From: Sporosarcina aquimarina
Lineage (GTDB): Bacteria > Bacillota > Bacilli > Bacillales_A > Planococcaceae
Direction: 5' to 3'
DNA: 64,000 nt
NCBI RefSeq assembly: GCF_019748715.1
Contig: NZ_JACLBZ010000008.1
Coordinates: 62,001 to 126,000, forward strand
This document shows, one piece after another, positions 35,612 to 44,406 of this stretch. Position 1 is the stretch's first letter. The number at the start of each line of letters is the position of its first letter. A model generated the notes under the pieces. The model had not been told where the DNA came from. It saw only the letters and a program-made list of their open reading frames with translations, and did no database searches. The position numbers and the translations under genes were made by a program.

Positions 35612-37282
35612 TCAGATTAATTCCTCAAAGCATTCCACTGTTTTCATCGGTTCGCCTGACTTACGCAACCCCCATGTATCTTCCATGAACACCTCTGCTA
35701 ACTTCTCATACTTCCTACCATACTTTGCAGCCCACTCCAAACTCACGACGCTTTCATATACGTCCGACATGCGTTTCATCCATCTTTTCGCTTCAAATGT
35801 TTGCAAAGAATAATCATAGGAAGCAAAGGCAGTCAATCCTTCCTGCACACTATCAATTTCTCTATCTAGTACTTGCGTCAATCCGCATTCCTCTAATGCA
35901 GACAAACGGTTCTTCATCTCATCGACAAACAAGTCATGAGCTTTGAATTTCGTGACCAAACGAATCAATTCCAACGCTAAAATATTTGCCGTCCCTTCCC
36001 AAACGGTTAACACTTGTGCATCCCGTAGCAATCTCGGCGTAACAAAATCTTCTATATAGCCATTGCCGCCGTGCATTTCGATTGCTTCATGAGAGAAGTG
36101 AATTGCCTGTTCCGCTGTTTCCTTTTTAATCAATGCAATAAAAAGTCGCTTCAGCACTTGCTCGCGTTCATCCGCTTCTCCATCTGTAACTTTTTCATAT
36201 AGTTTAATGAAATCAAAAACGGTTATTGTTTCCGCATGTAATTTTGCCGACATTTTTCCTAATGTATCACGCACCATTGGATAACCCGTCAAACGTTGAC
36301 CGAATGCATTTCTACGACTTGCATAGCTCTTGGATTCCAGCAATGCTCTGCGCATGATGCCTAGAGATGCAACCGCATTGCAGATTCTTGATAAATTAAG
36401 CGCTTCGAGCATATAAGCCAAACCTTTCGTCGGATCACCTACAACATAGGCAATCGCCCCGTCAAATTCCACCTCACCTGACGGCACAGCGCGCACACCC
36501 AGTTTATCTTTGAGTCTGCGAATACGAACTCCGTTTAACTCCCCGTTTTTCTTGCGCCAAGGTACCGCAAACAACGTCAAACCTTTTGACCTTTCAGGCG
36601 TACCTTCCATACGAGCCAAGACCATCACCACGCCTGCCATTCCGGCATTCGAAGCAAAATACTTTTCTCCATACAATCGATACTGCTCTCCTTCTTTCAC
36701 CGCGCGGACAACATTTGCACCTACATCGGACCCACCTTGCCGCTCCGTCAAAAATGTAGCACCTTCGAATAAAGGCATTTCACCCGTTGCGCAAACACGG
36801 GGTAAAAACAGTTGTTTTACCTCGTCATCCGCGAAATGATCCAATAAATACGCAGTTGCCATCGTCAGCGTTACAGGACAATAGAAACCAGGCTCTGCAT
36901 GAGACAACAGAAATCCTTGTGCAAAGCTATACGTATAATTCCCCTTATGTCCAAGTTCGGGAATCTCTTTATGGACATAGCCGACAATCCCTGTATCATA
37001 CGTTTCCTGTACGGTTTGTCGATACCCTTCATTGACCCACACTTCCGATACTTCTTCACCAAACTTATTGTAACGAATTAGACGCGGTTCCCCTTCTCTG
37101 TCCGTATGCACAGCTCTTCGCTCAATATCATTCGCACATGCTTCACCGAATGAATGAAGTTCACGTAATGCATACTTAAGAAACGGACCATCCAGTCGCT
37201 CACGTAAAATTAGTTCCAATGTTTCATCACCAACAAAAAAGTTTTCCACTTCATAACGTTCAGTTTCCTCCAATACTCTCAT
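35612..37282 (-). CDS. Acyl-CoA dehydrogenase, AidB-like
   Basis: 556 residues, longer than ordinary acyl-CoA dehydrogenases (~380) and like the AidB branch. FAD/substrate regions: ATFLTERQGGSDVGAN, GEKYFASNAGMAGVVMVLARM and the C-terminal HGGNGYIEDFVTPRLLRDAQVLTVWEGTANIL (shown here in the two pieces HGGNGYIEDF and VLTVWEGTANIL). Expected to oxidise an acyl-CoA at the alpha-beta bond, though some AidB proteins act differently. It follows an acyl-CoA ligase gene with a 4-bp overlap and is governed by the MerR regulator that leads the operon, suggesting fatty- or branched-acid breakdown. Confidence 0.85.
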   Translation of the reverse strand: MRVLEETERYEVENFFVGDETLELILRERLDGPFLKYALRELHSFGEACANDIERRAVHTDREGEPRLIRYNKFGEEVSEVWVNEGYRQTVQETYDTGIVGYVHKEIPELGHKGNYTYSFAQGFLLSHAEPGFYCPVTLTMATAYLLDHFADDEVKQLFLPRVCATGEMPLFEGATFLTERQGGSDVGANVVRAVKEGEQYRLYGEKYFASNAGMAGVVMVLARMEGTPERSKGLTLFAVPWRKKNGELNGVRIRRLKDKLGVRAVPSGEVEFDGAIAYVVGDPTKGLAYMLEALNLSRICNAVASLGIMRRALLESKSYASRRNAFGQRLTGYPMVRDTLGKMSAKLHAETITVFDFIKLYEKVTDGEADEREQVLKRLFIALIKKETAEQAIHFSHEAIEMHGGNGYIEDFVTPRLLRDAQVLTVWEGTANILALELIRLVTKFKAHDLFVDEMKNRLSALEECGLTQVLDREIDSVQEGLTAFASYDYSLQTFEAKRWMKRMSDVYESVVSLEWAAKYGRKYEKLAEVFMEDTWGLRKSGEPMKTVECFEELI

Positions 37283-38784
37283 CCGACAGTTCCTCCTTCT
37301 CGCAACGGTTGTTTTAGAATCTTCCCAGAAGCATTTCGAGGCAGCGCATCGACTTGTTCATAAATCCGCGGAATTTTGAATGAAGCCAAATGTTCTTTCA
37401 AATAACCTTTAAGCGCTTCCTCATCAATTCTTTCAGAAGCGGCAAATACGACCTTCACCGTCTCACCCCACTCAGGATGCGGTACACCAACTACCGCAAC
37501 TTCCTTCATATTAGGAAATTGAACGATTTGTTCTTCAATTTCTTGCGGATAGATGTTGACCCCGCCTGATAAAATCACATCTTTCTTTCGACCAATAATC
37601 CAATAAAATCCATCTTCATCTTCCATCGCCATATCACCAGTCCGCAACCAGCCGTCAAAATAGGTCTCCCGCATCGCTTCCTCATTTTTGTAATAGCCAA
37701 GCATATTTCCTTCACCAAAGAGAACGATCTCCCCTACTTCACCTGGTATTACATCTTTTCCTGATTCATCTACAATTCGCAGCTCTGTATGCAGCGGAGC
37801 ACGCCGCCCGATACTTCCCGCCTTCGCATCATGTTCAGCAGCCAGCAGTAATGCCCCGCTCGGTCCCGCCTCTGTCAGTCCATAAACACAGACCAGATTG
37901 TCCGAGCGGAATGCAATTTTCACTTTTTTCACTTCTTCAGCCGACAGCGGAGCCCCACCATATACCCACCATTTCATGGATGATAGGTCTGCATCTTGTA
38001 ATTTTGGATTGCTTGCGGTCAGTATATATGCAACAGGTGCACCAAAAAAGTGTGTTGTTCGTTCTCGTTCCACCATTTCAATCAATAAATCCGGAGTAAA
38101 TGTCGGTGTTATAACAAGTGTGGATCCCACAAGCATACCTGCCATCAAAAACAAGTGAAGCGGTGCTGAGTGACTGAGCGGCATCATCAGCAAGATGCGA
38201 CTCTCCGGTTTGAATTCCATTTCCACAGCAATCATTGAAGCAACTGTCAAGATATTTCGGTAGCTAAATAACACACCTTTCGGGCTACCTGTCGTCCCGG
38301 ATGTATATAAAATGGTGGACTCATCGTCTTCTTTCAAATTACACGAAATTGTAGTTTCTTCCCCTTGAGACAGCACATCTTGAAAATCAAACCAACCATC
38401 CACTGCGCCACCTGTCTTAATCTTCAGTGAAGGCGCTTTCATTTTACTTGCTGCTTCAAACACTAAATCATGTGCAATCAATACTTTTACGTCCGCGTGC
38501 TCAAGAATGTATTCCAATTCCCGTGCTGTCAACTTCACGTTAATCGGCACTACAATCGCCTCGATTCGCTGTGCTGCAAAATACGAGATCACAAATTCTT
38601 CTCCGTTCGGTAAAAACAACGCTACTTTTTCTCCTTTCTTTACGCCTTGTGTCCGCAACGCATTCCCAAATTGATTAACAAGCCGATCCAGCTCTTTGTA
38701 CGTAATTTGCTTTTCCCTACTGACAACTGCCTCGTGTTTCGGATACTTCCGTGCATTACGAGACAATAATTGTGAACTATTCAT
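37279..38784 (-). CDS. Acyl-CoA synthetase (AMP-forming, class I)
   Basis: About 501 residues. Adenylate-forming signature ILYTSGTTGSPKGVLFSYRN, VYGLTEAGPSG, WLRTGDMAMEDEDGFYWIIGRKKDVIL and the C-terminal catalytic Lys in LPRNASGKILKQPLRE. It activates a fatty or aromatic acid to its CoA thioester. Start at 38784 (AAAGGGG 9 nt upstream) overlaps the MerR stop by 8 bp; the frame to 38832 is ignored. It feeds the acyl-CoA dehydrogenase encoded next (4-bp overlap). Confidence 0.88.
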   Translation of the reverse strand: MNSSQLLSRNARKYPKHEAVVSREKQITYKELDRLVNQFGNALRTQGVKKGEKVALFLPNGEEFVISYFAAQRIEAIVVPINVKLTARELEYILEHADVKVLIAHDLVFEAASKMKAPSLKIKTGGAVDGWFDFQDVLSQGEETTISCNLKEDDESTILYTSGTTGSPKGVLFSYRNILTVASMIAVEMEFKPESRILLMMPLSHSAPLHLFLMAGMLVGSTLVITPTFTPDLLIEMVERERTTHFFGAPVAYILTASNPKLQDADLSSMKWWVYGGAPLSAEEVKKVKIAFRSDNLVCVYGLTEAGPSGALLLAAEHDAKAGSIGRRAPLHTELRIVDESGKDVIPGEVGEIVLFGEGNMLGYYKNEEAMRETYFDGWLRTGDMAMEDEDGFYWIIGRKKDVILSGGVNIYPQEIEEQIVQFPNMKEVAVVGVPHPEWGETVKVVFAASERIDEEALKGYLKEHLASFKIPRIYEQVDALPRNASGKILKQPLREGGTVG

Positions 38785-39166
38785 TCCCTTCATCCCCTTT
38801 CGATTTTTCCAATTTGCTATTGAATACAACAAGCAGCTGCTCCATTTCGCGCTTCATTTCTTCCAATTCCTGAATTTTCAACTCAACTTCTTCGATTCGC
38901 CGTCTACCGTATTGAATTGTCCGTTCCAACTGTTTGCGCCCGGTTCGGTCTTTATCGAATAACAACACCATTTCTTTAATCTCTTCCAATGAAAAGCCAT
39001 ATTTCTTTCCACGAACAATCAATTTTAATTTGACAAGTTCAGAAGCTGGATATAGGCGCTGATTTCCTTCTGACCGGGCAGGCGAAAGCAAACCAATCTC
39101 TTCGTAGTATCGGATCGTCCGCGTGGATACATCAAACAGATCCGCTGTCTCCCGAATTGTTTTCAC
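38777..39166 (-). CDS. MerR-family transcriptional regulator
   Basis: 129 residues. N-terminal winged helix (TIRETADLFDVSTRTIRYYEEIGLLSPARSEGNQRLY, i.e. the pieces TIRETADLFDVSTRTIRYYE and EIGLLSPARS) and a C-terminal dimerisation coiled coil (~80-120). No Cys-based metal site, so it probably senses an acyl-CoA or similar, like LiuR-type proteins. It is first in an operon with acyl-CoA ligase and dehydrogenase genes, and its own promoter holds a MerR-style operator. Confidence 0.88.
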   Translation of the reverse strand: MKTIRETADLFDVSTRTIRYYEEIGLLSPARSEGNQRLYPASELVKLKLIVRGKKYGFSLEEIKEMVLLFDKDRTGRKQLERTIQYGRRRIEEVELKIQELEEMKREMEQLLVVFNSKLEKSKGDEGNE

Positions 39167-39195
39167 TTCACCTCCTCCTTTCTATCATTTTCTAA

Positions 39196-39226
39196 ATAGT
39201 AGCATTTACGTTAACGTAAAGGTCAA
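39196..39226 (-). promoter_or_regulatory. MerR-type promoter with 19-bp spacer and 16-bp palindrome
   Basis: Minus strand: TTGACC (39221-39226), 19-bp spacer, TACTAT (39196-39201). The spacer contains the perfect palindrome TTTACGTTAACGTAAA (39205-39220). The overlong spacer carrying a palindrome is the hallmark of MerR-controlled promoters. Confidence 0.85.
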
Positions 39227-39345
39227 GATGATAATTTGCCCCGATACGCTATGATGCGGTTAAGACCAACGATCCCCCTTAAAAGAAAAAGGTCGTCATA
39301 AAAGTCAGATGCCACTGACTTTCACAACAACCTCTTCTATCATCG

Positions 39346-39786
39346 TTAACTATTTTGCAGTTTTTCCCCTACAGCCACCGTCAAATCGCGCACAGTTTGC
39401 GGCACATAGCTTTTCATCATCGAATTCATAACCGACCCCATCATACCCTTGCCCGAAATATCAAGGTAGCCTGTAAGATCTGTCGTCTCTCGATCAACTT
39501 CATTCAGCTGAAAGTAGCCGTTGCCTTCCAAGTTTTCATTCAGTCCTTCGAGTTTAAAAGCAACTTTTGAGTTCTCTGACCGTTCCGCAATATCAACCTG
39601 CATCTCGATATTTTTTTGGATCATCCCAAGGTCCGCACGAAACTTCCAGGTGAACTGCTTTTCATTGGCTACTTCGTGTTCGATATACCCCGGGATTAGC
39701 GGAGCCCATTGATTCATATCATCCAAAAATCTCCACACTCTATCCACCGGCGCTGAAATCTTGATTTCTTCCATTCCATTCGGCAA
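39346..39786 (-). CDS. SRPBCC/CoxG-family protein
   Basis: About 146 residues with the START/SRPBCC lipid-pocket fold: KISAPVDRVWRFLDDMNQWAPLIPGY at the N-terminus and GKGMMGSVMNSMMKSYVPQTVRDLTVAVGEKL at the C-terminus, the latter close to CoxG. Such proteins bind hydrophobic ligands; the ligand is unknown. The TTG at 39786 has GGGGTG about 8 nt upstream; the GTG at 39795 and ATG at 39774 are less well placed. Apparently monocistronic, near fatty-acid genes. Confidence 0.75.
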   Translation of the reverse strand: MPNGMEEIKISAPVDRVWRFLDDMNQWAPLIPGYIEHEVANEKQFTWKFRADLGMIQKNIEMQVDIAERSENSKVAFKLEGLNENLEGNGYFQLNEVDRETTDLTGYLDISGKGMMGSVMNSMMKSYVPQTVRDLTVAVGEKLQNS

Positions 39787-39869
39787 ATGACACACCCCTT
39801 TTTCTTTGTCATGAAGAATAGTATATCATTATAAGATTATGCATTGCACTAATAATTCCGAATTTAAAG

Positions 39870-40483
39870 TTATATAATCTTGCTTAACTCGGATTCAAAA
39901 GCTGGTTTATTCGGATATATTATAAGTAGGTCTTGGATTAGTGCTTGTTTTGCAGGTTGCTTGCTGTCCCGCCAAGCCGTTGGATCATCCTGCATCAGCT
40001 CAATGATCGAATTCACTAATTGTTCAATCCCTCTCAGACGTCTCCCTCTCCCTTCGAATAAACAGCCAATAAGCGACGTTTCAATACCTCATCTCGTTCT
40101 GTTAAATCTCTCACGATCTCAATCAATACTTCATTCGATAACGTCTGAAGTATTTCTGTGAAAGGATCATCCGTCACTTCCACCCATTGTGGGGCAGAAG
40201 GCGGAGTCTTACCATCCAATTGTTCCGCCAGCTCAAAATAAGCTGCCACCCCATGCTTACAAACAGAACTATAGTCATACGGACAGTTGCATGATGAAAA
40301 CAAAATCGTTCCCTCATCACCTATAGTTACAGTTACTTCATATTTTTCACTGCCCAAAATAAAGAAAGTATACGTCCCTTCTTGTCGTTTACGGGAAGAA
40401 CTGACACGACCATCACAAAAATAGTTCCAACCACGGGTCACAATCTTCTGATTCACATGCTCTTCGAATTGATAAATATTCAT
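39870..40483 (-). pseudogene. SWIM zinc-finger protein, frameshifted and probably shortened
   Basis: The first frame (40483 to stop at 40034, 149 residues) begins MNIYQFEEHVNQKIVTRGWNY and has the SWIM motif CNCPYDYSSVCKHG. Family members from memory are several hundred residues. Past the stop, the +1 frame on the same strand continues as coding-like sequence (LRGIEQLVNSIIELMQDD, AWRDSKQPAKQALIQDLL, then NKPAFESELSKII) to a TAA at 39870-39872. The pieces fit the start and the end of one SWIM gene with a frameshift near 40040 and a missing middle. A sequencing error or two separate short genes are alternatives. Confidence 0.6.
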
Positions 40484-40540
40484 AAGTCGCTCCTTCTACC
40501 GATTTTTCATTATTTTAGCATAGACCAGCTCATTAGACGC

Positions 40541-40951
40541 TTACCACTCTTTCAACTCTTCATTCAGCTTTTTCGCTTCATTCGCATAATACAAATAAAA
40601 TCCAATCCAGCTGGCAATGTACAGTCCCAAAAACAGACCTGTAAATGTCAAAAAGCTCTTAGCCGTAAAAGTAAACCAGCCGATACCGAAAGCAGTGATA
40701 AAGTAAAGAATCAGCACGGTAATGAAGTGATACAAAGTCTGTTTCAGCAGTGACCAACTTTCATTTTCAAAATAAAGTGGGGTGACACTGAAAAACCAGC
40801 CACAAAAAATTGTGCCTAGAGCGTTCTTGACGAACACATCTGCTTTTAGTGTTTCAAGATCGCTTACATATATGGCCAAACTTGTAATGACGACTGCCAG
40901 GAAACCACCAAAGAAAATACCAATCATACTGCGGAATAAAAAAGAGTTCAT
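40541..40951 (-). CDS. DUF3021 membrane protein
   Basis: 136 residues with four hydrophobic helices (SMIGIFFGGFLAVVITSLAIY; ALGTIFCGWFFSVTPLYF; FITVLILYFITAFGIGWF; FTGLFLGLYIASWIGFYLYY). This is the usual partner of stand-alone LytTR regulators: its ATG overlaps the LytTR stop (ATGA). In such pairs the membrane protein often restrains the regulator. They sit behind an ABC exporter. Confidence 0.85.
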   Translation of the reverse strand: MNSFLFRSMIGIFFGGFLAVVITSLAIYVSDLETLKADVFVKNALGTIFCGWFFSVTPLYFENESWSLLKQTLYHFITVLILYFITAFGIGWFTFTAKSFLTFTGLFLGLYIASWIGFYLYYANEAKKLNEELKEW

Positions 40952-41406
40952 TCCTTACTCCTCCTTTTCATTTTAAGCGCTTCCTTGATCCCGTTGACGT
41001 ATGTTCTTGAAACATATTCTTTCGTCCCCGATTTAAAGTATACTGCCAGTGTCCCGTTAAAAGAAGCTTCGAAACGGCTCAATTCATGGAGATTGGCAAT
41101 GACCGATTTAGAGAGCCGAATAAAACGACTTGATGGTAAAACGGCTTCCAATTCATATAGTTTTTCTTTCACTAGAAAGGAACCATTTGCAGTGACGGCA
41201 GCAACTCCAGATGACGTTGCGTGAAAATAATGGATGTCCGCCGGCTTTAAGATATGCTGCATCTCTCCATCCTTACCTACGATAAAATCCAGTTCCTGTC
41301 CTTTTAAAAAGTCCAAAACTTCTTGGATCGATTGATTCATTTCTTCGCATTCAATGGTGACTGTTGTCCCTTTATTTGCACTATCGATATTCAAGAAAAC
41401 TTTCAT
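40948..41406 (-). CDS. LytTR-domain transcriptional regulator
   Basis: 152 residues, mostly a LytTR DNA-binding domain (YFHATSSGVAAVTANGSFLVKEKLYELEAVLPSSRFIRLSKSVIANL seen in its parts: KLYELEAVLPSSRFIRLSKS and YVSRTYVNGIKEALK) with a short N-terminal segment and no receiver. It probably regulates the ABC exporter genes just upstream and itself, with DUF3021 as membrane partner. GGGAGGGG lies before the ATG. Confidence 0.88.
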   Translation of the reverse strand: MKVFLNIDSANKGTTVTIECEEMNQSIQEVLDFLKGQELDFIVGKDGEMQHILKPADIHYFHATSSGVAAVTANGSFLVKEKLYELEAVLPSSRFIRLSKSVIANLHELSRFEASFNGTLAVYFKSGTKEYVSRTYVNGIKEALKMKRRSKE

Positions 41407-41460
41407 TTCGAGAAACCCCTCCCGACAATAGTGTAAACGTTTCTTTCCAAATTGTCTGTA

Positions 41461-42198
41461 CTATTTCGATTGCTTCAGACGAAGAATACACAAGCTGAGT
41501 ACGAATACAATGGCAATGAAGCTACCTGATAGAATCGTTTCCCCTGTCCATTCCAGCTGCCCATTCCATATTGCAATAAAAAGTTGATTCATATGATAGA
41601 TCACATTGAAATCTGCAATTGTTTGCACGAATTTCGGCATCAACTCTATCGGCATCGTAAAGCCTCCTGAAATCATGACTAGTTGAAAAATAACGATAGA
41701 GAAGACAAGTGCACTATTTTGATTTGTGAAAAATGAATAAATAGCTGAAGATAAGACGAGAAGTACTGCGTTCATTGCAATGAAAAATCCATAAGAAGCA
41801 AGAAAGTCTATCAAATGAAATTGCAGATCATATACCAATGCGCCAATAGAAAATACAAGGAAATAGCCGAGACTCGTTAAAATAATGGATTTCAAAATAG
41901 CAGACAACAAAAGCATACGCTTCGGCACGGGTGTCAGTGTAATCCGCTTTTCGATGCCTGTTGTCCGGTGCGTTACTTGTTCAAATCCGAAAGCGAAAAA
42001 AATAACTCCAAACGCGATGAGTAGAATGAATGATGGTGTATAAGTCTCCGCATAATTCAAACTTCCATCATAAGTAGCTTCTCCGAATAACTGTCCCATG
42101 AAAAGATACGATACGGGCGGCACGACAATCGTAAACACCACATAGAAAATTTCTCTCCAAAACATTAATAAATCGTATTTTAGTTGTGTAGCTAACAT
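41461..42198 (-). CDS. ABC-2 type permease
   Basis: 245 residues with six membrane helices. HRTTGIEKRITLTPVPKRMLLLSAILK followed by a hydrophobic half is typical of ABC-2 drug/lipid exporters. Pairs with the ATPase gene 14 bp upstream. The substrate is not predictable; such exporters with LytTR/DUF3021 often handle peptides or drugs. Confidence 0.85.
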   Translation of the reverse strand: MLATQLKYDLLMFWREIFYVVFTIVVPPVSYLFMGQLFGEATYDGSLNYAETYTPSFILLIAFGVIFFAFGFEQVTHRTTGIEKRITLTPVPKRMLLLSAILKSIILTSLGYFLVFSIGALVYDLQFHLIDFLASYGFFIAMNAVLLVLSSAIYSFFTNQNSALVFSIVIFQLVMISGGFTMPIELMPKFVQTIADFNVIYHMNQLFIAIWNGQLEWTGETILSGSFIAIVFVLSLCILRLKQSK

Positions 42199-42212
42199 GT
42201 CTAATCTCCCCC

Positions 42213-42932
42213 TTAAACCGTCACATTTTGTAAATAAAACTCATGAATTGAGCGATAACCGCGCTCCAAAATCCGTTCCGTGGTATCAAGCACCTCTGCT
42301 ATGCCATTGTTAAGCAACATCACCTTATCACAGTACAACTCCACTTCATCCATATTATGAGTTGTTAAAATGACCGTTCCACCCATCCTTTTATTGTAGT
42401 CCGTAATGTAATTCCACAGCATATTGCGCATATGAGGGTCCAACCCTGTTGTCGGTTCATCCAAAATCAACAGCCTAGGCTGCGACATGAACGCAATCGC
42501 CAAACTGACAATTTGCTTCCACCCACCCGAAAGCTTATCGAAATAGGTTCGACGATACGGTTCAAGATGAAACTCCGCCAATACCTGATTGACATCTTTA
42601 GTGGAATCATAATAGGACTGAAATAGTTTCAGCAGTTCATAAACTTTCATCGTTTTATAAAACTGTGTTGGCTGCAGTACGACAGAAATTTGTTTTCTCA
42701 GCTGCTCTTTTTCATTGATGGAAAGACAATGCAACTCCTTGCCGAATAGATGAATGCCTCCTGCGTCCGGTGTTTGAATCGTCATAAGCATCTCTAAAAA
42801 AGTCGACTTCCCCGCTCCGTTTTTCCCAATGACCGCCACAATTTCCCCTTCATTTGCCTGAAACTCCACTCCCTTCAATACGTCATATGATCCAAATGAT
42901 TTTCGAACGTCTTGCGCCTCGACCACAGTCAT
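42213..42932 (-). CDS. ABC exporter ATPase
   Basis: About 239 residues. Walker A GKNGAGKST, signature LSGGWKQIVSLAIAF (the Gly-Trp-Lys variant in place of GQ), Walker B LLILDEPTTGLDP and H-loop LTTHNMDE. First gene of the operon with the ABC-2 permease, LytTR and DUF3021 genes. Start at 42932 with GGAGG 8 nt upstream is preferred over 42947. Confidence 0.88.
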   Translation of the reverse strand: MTVVEAQDVRKSFGSYDVLKGVEFQANEGEIVAVIGKNGAGKSTFLEMLMTIQTPDAGGIHLFGKELHCLSINEKEQLRKQISVVLQPTQFYKTMKVYELLKLFQSYYDSTKDVNQVLAEFHLEPYRRTYFDKLSGGWKQIVSLAIAFMSQPRLLILDEPTTGLDPHMRNMLWNYITDYNKRMGGTVILTTHNMDEVELYCDKVMLLNNGIAEVLDTTERILERGYRSIHEFYLQNVTV

Positions 42933-43083
42933 TATGTTTTCCTCCATTCGTTCACTCTTTATACTTTTAGTATACGAACTGGCGAATAAAACGTCAGCCG
43001 GATTTGGATGAGTGGTACATTTTTGAATGTCAGTTGCAGGATTTGTTAGGTGAGTGGCATGAATGTATTCGGTGTTTTGTGGG

Positions 43084-43459
43084 ATTGGTTCGGGCTAATG
43101 CGGGTTTGGTTCGATTCAACCCGGGTACGGTTCGGTTCAACCGGTTTGGTTCGGTTCAACCCGGGTTTGGTTCGGTACTACCCGGGTACGGTTCGGTACT
43201 ACCCGGGTTTGGTTCGGTATTACCCGGGTTTGGTCTGGTACTACCCGGGTTTGGTCTGGTACTACCCGGGTTTGGTTCGGTACTACCCGGGTACGGTTCG
43301 GTTCAACCCGGGGTTGGTTCGGTTCAACCCGGGTTTGGTTCGGTTCTACCCGGGTTTGGTTCGGTACTACCCGGGTACGGTTCGGTTCAACCCGGGTTTG
43401 GTTCGGTACTACCCGGGTTTGGTTCGGTTCAACCTAGAATTGGTTCGGTTTAACATGGA
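43084..43459 (-). repeat. 21-bp tandem repeat array, family 1, eighteen units
   Basis: Plus-strand units start at 43084, 43105, 43126, 43145 and then every 21 bp to 43439; the unit at 43126 is 19 bp. Consensus is TTTGGTTCGG followed by TACTACCCGGG, with TACGG, TTCAAC and TCTGG variants mixed in. The minus-strand core is CGAACCAAA. It is far more regular than the other arrays. Frames through it are open only because 21 is divisible by three. It lies between the ABC exporter promoter region and the opuAB terminator, and accounts for most of the 600-bp gap; 42933-43083 holds nothing else recognised. Confidence 0.95.
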
Positions 43460-43500
43460 TTTATAAGTATTAACGGACAATTACGTACCGAAATAAAAAA

Positions 43501-43543
43501 AGCTGCCACAGAAAGTCTTGTTTCAAAGACTTTCCGGACAGCT
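43501..43543 (-). terminator. Terminator of opuAA-opuAB
   Basis: AGCTG and GAAAGTCTT arms pair with AAGACTTTC and CAGCT across 43501-43543 with a small internal loop; T7 follows on the minus strand (A-run at 43494-43500). Confidence 0.88.
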
Positions 43544-43554
43544 ATTCTCACATC

Positions 43555-44406
43555 TTATTTCGCTACTTTTTTATTCTTCCGATTACCTGCGTGTTGGGTA
43601 ATCCGGTCCAGGATGATCGCAACAATGACGATTGACAATCCTGTTTCGAAACCTTTACCGGTTTTCAGCTGAGTAACGGAACGATACACTTCTTCTCCGA
43701 GACCCGGTGCACCAACCATGGACGCGATGACGACCATCGATAGTGACAACATAATACTTTGGTTGACTCCTGCCATGATCGTGGATTTAGCCAATGGAAT
43801 CTGCACTTTCAGTAAACGCTGTGATGTTTTGGAACCGAATGCTTCTGTTGCTTCGATTAAATCTTTTGGCACTTGTTCGATTCCGAGCATCGTCAAACGA
43901 ATTGTCGGCGGCATGGAGAAAATGACAGATGCCACAACCCCGGGCACGACACCGATATTAAAGAAGAAAATCGCTGGCAATAAATAAACGAATGCCGGCA
44001 TTGTCTGCATCAAGTCGAGAATCGGATTGATGATTTTCTTCACCGTTGCTTGTTGAGAACCCCAAATACCTAACGGAATCCCGATGAGTAACGCAATCGC
44101 GACCGAAGTCAGAACGAGAGCGAGCATTTGAAGCATTGGATACCAGTAACCTAAATAGTCAATGAACAACAAACCAATCAATGTAAACAACGCGATACCA
44201 CGTGTCGACAAGAAATAAGCAATCACTGCAAAGATGACTGCCAGCAAAATGGAAGGTACTAAATCCATTAGCGTAACCGCACCTTCAACGGTACCTTTTA
44301 GGAAAGCAGAAATACCATCAAATACTGTGCCGAACGTGTCGACCAACCAATCTACTCCGTCATCGATCCAATCAGCGAATGGTAATCTTGGTAATAAATT
44401 ATTCAT
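43555..44406 (-). CDS. opuAB: Glycine betaine/proline ABC permease
   Basis: 283 residues with about six membrane helices and the EAA-type loop IEATEAFGSKTSQRLLKVQIPLAKSTIMAGVNQSIMLSLSM (shown in parts: LIEATEAFGSKTSQRLL and STIMAGVNQSIMLSLS). Matches OpuAB/ProW. Imports the compatible solute glycine betaine under osmotic stress. It overlaps opuAA by 8 bp. Unlike B. subtilis, opuAC does not follow; a terminator comes next. Confidence 0.92.
   Translation of the reverse strand: MNNLLPRLPFADWIDDGVDWLVDTFGTVFDGISAFLKGTVEGAVTLMDLVPSILLAVIFAVIAYFLSTRGIALFTLIGLLFIDYLGYWYPMLQMLALVLTSVAIALLIGIPLGIWGSQQATVKKIINPILDLMQTMPAFVYLLPAIFFFNIGVVPGVVASVIFSMPPTIRLTMLGIEQVPKDLIEATEAFGSKTSQRLLKVQIPLAKSTIMAGVNQSIMLSLSMVVIASMVGAPGLGEEVYRSVTQLKTGKGFETGLSIVIVAIILDRITQHAGNRKNKKVAK

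Noticed and set aside
43084..43459. CRISPR array
   Set aside because: Units are directly adjacent 21-bp repeats with no unique spacers, and no cas genes are present.
43004..43466. Open frames of 138-149 codons encoding GSVLPGF or GLVRYYP heptapeptides
   Set aside because: The 21-bp repeat keeps every frame free of stops; no ribosome site precedes them and the degenerate arrays elsewhere conserve DNA cores, not peptide sequence.
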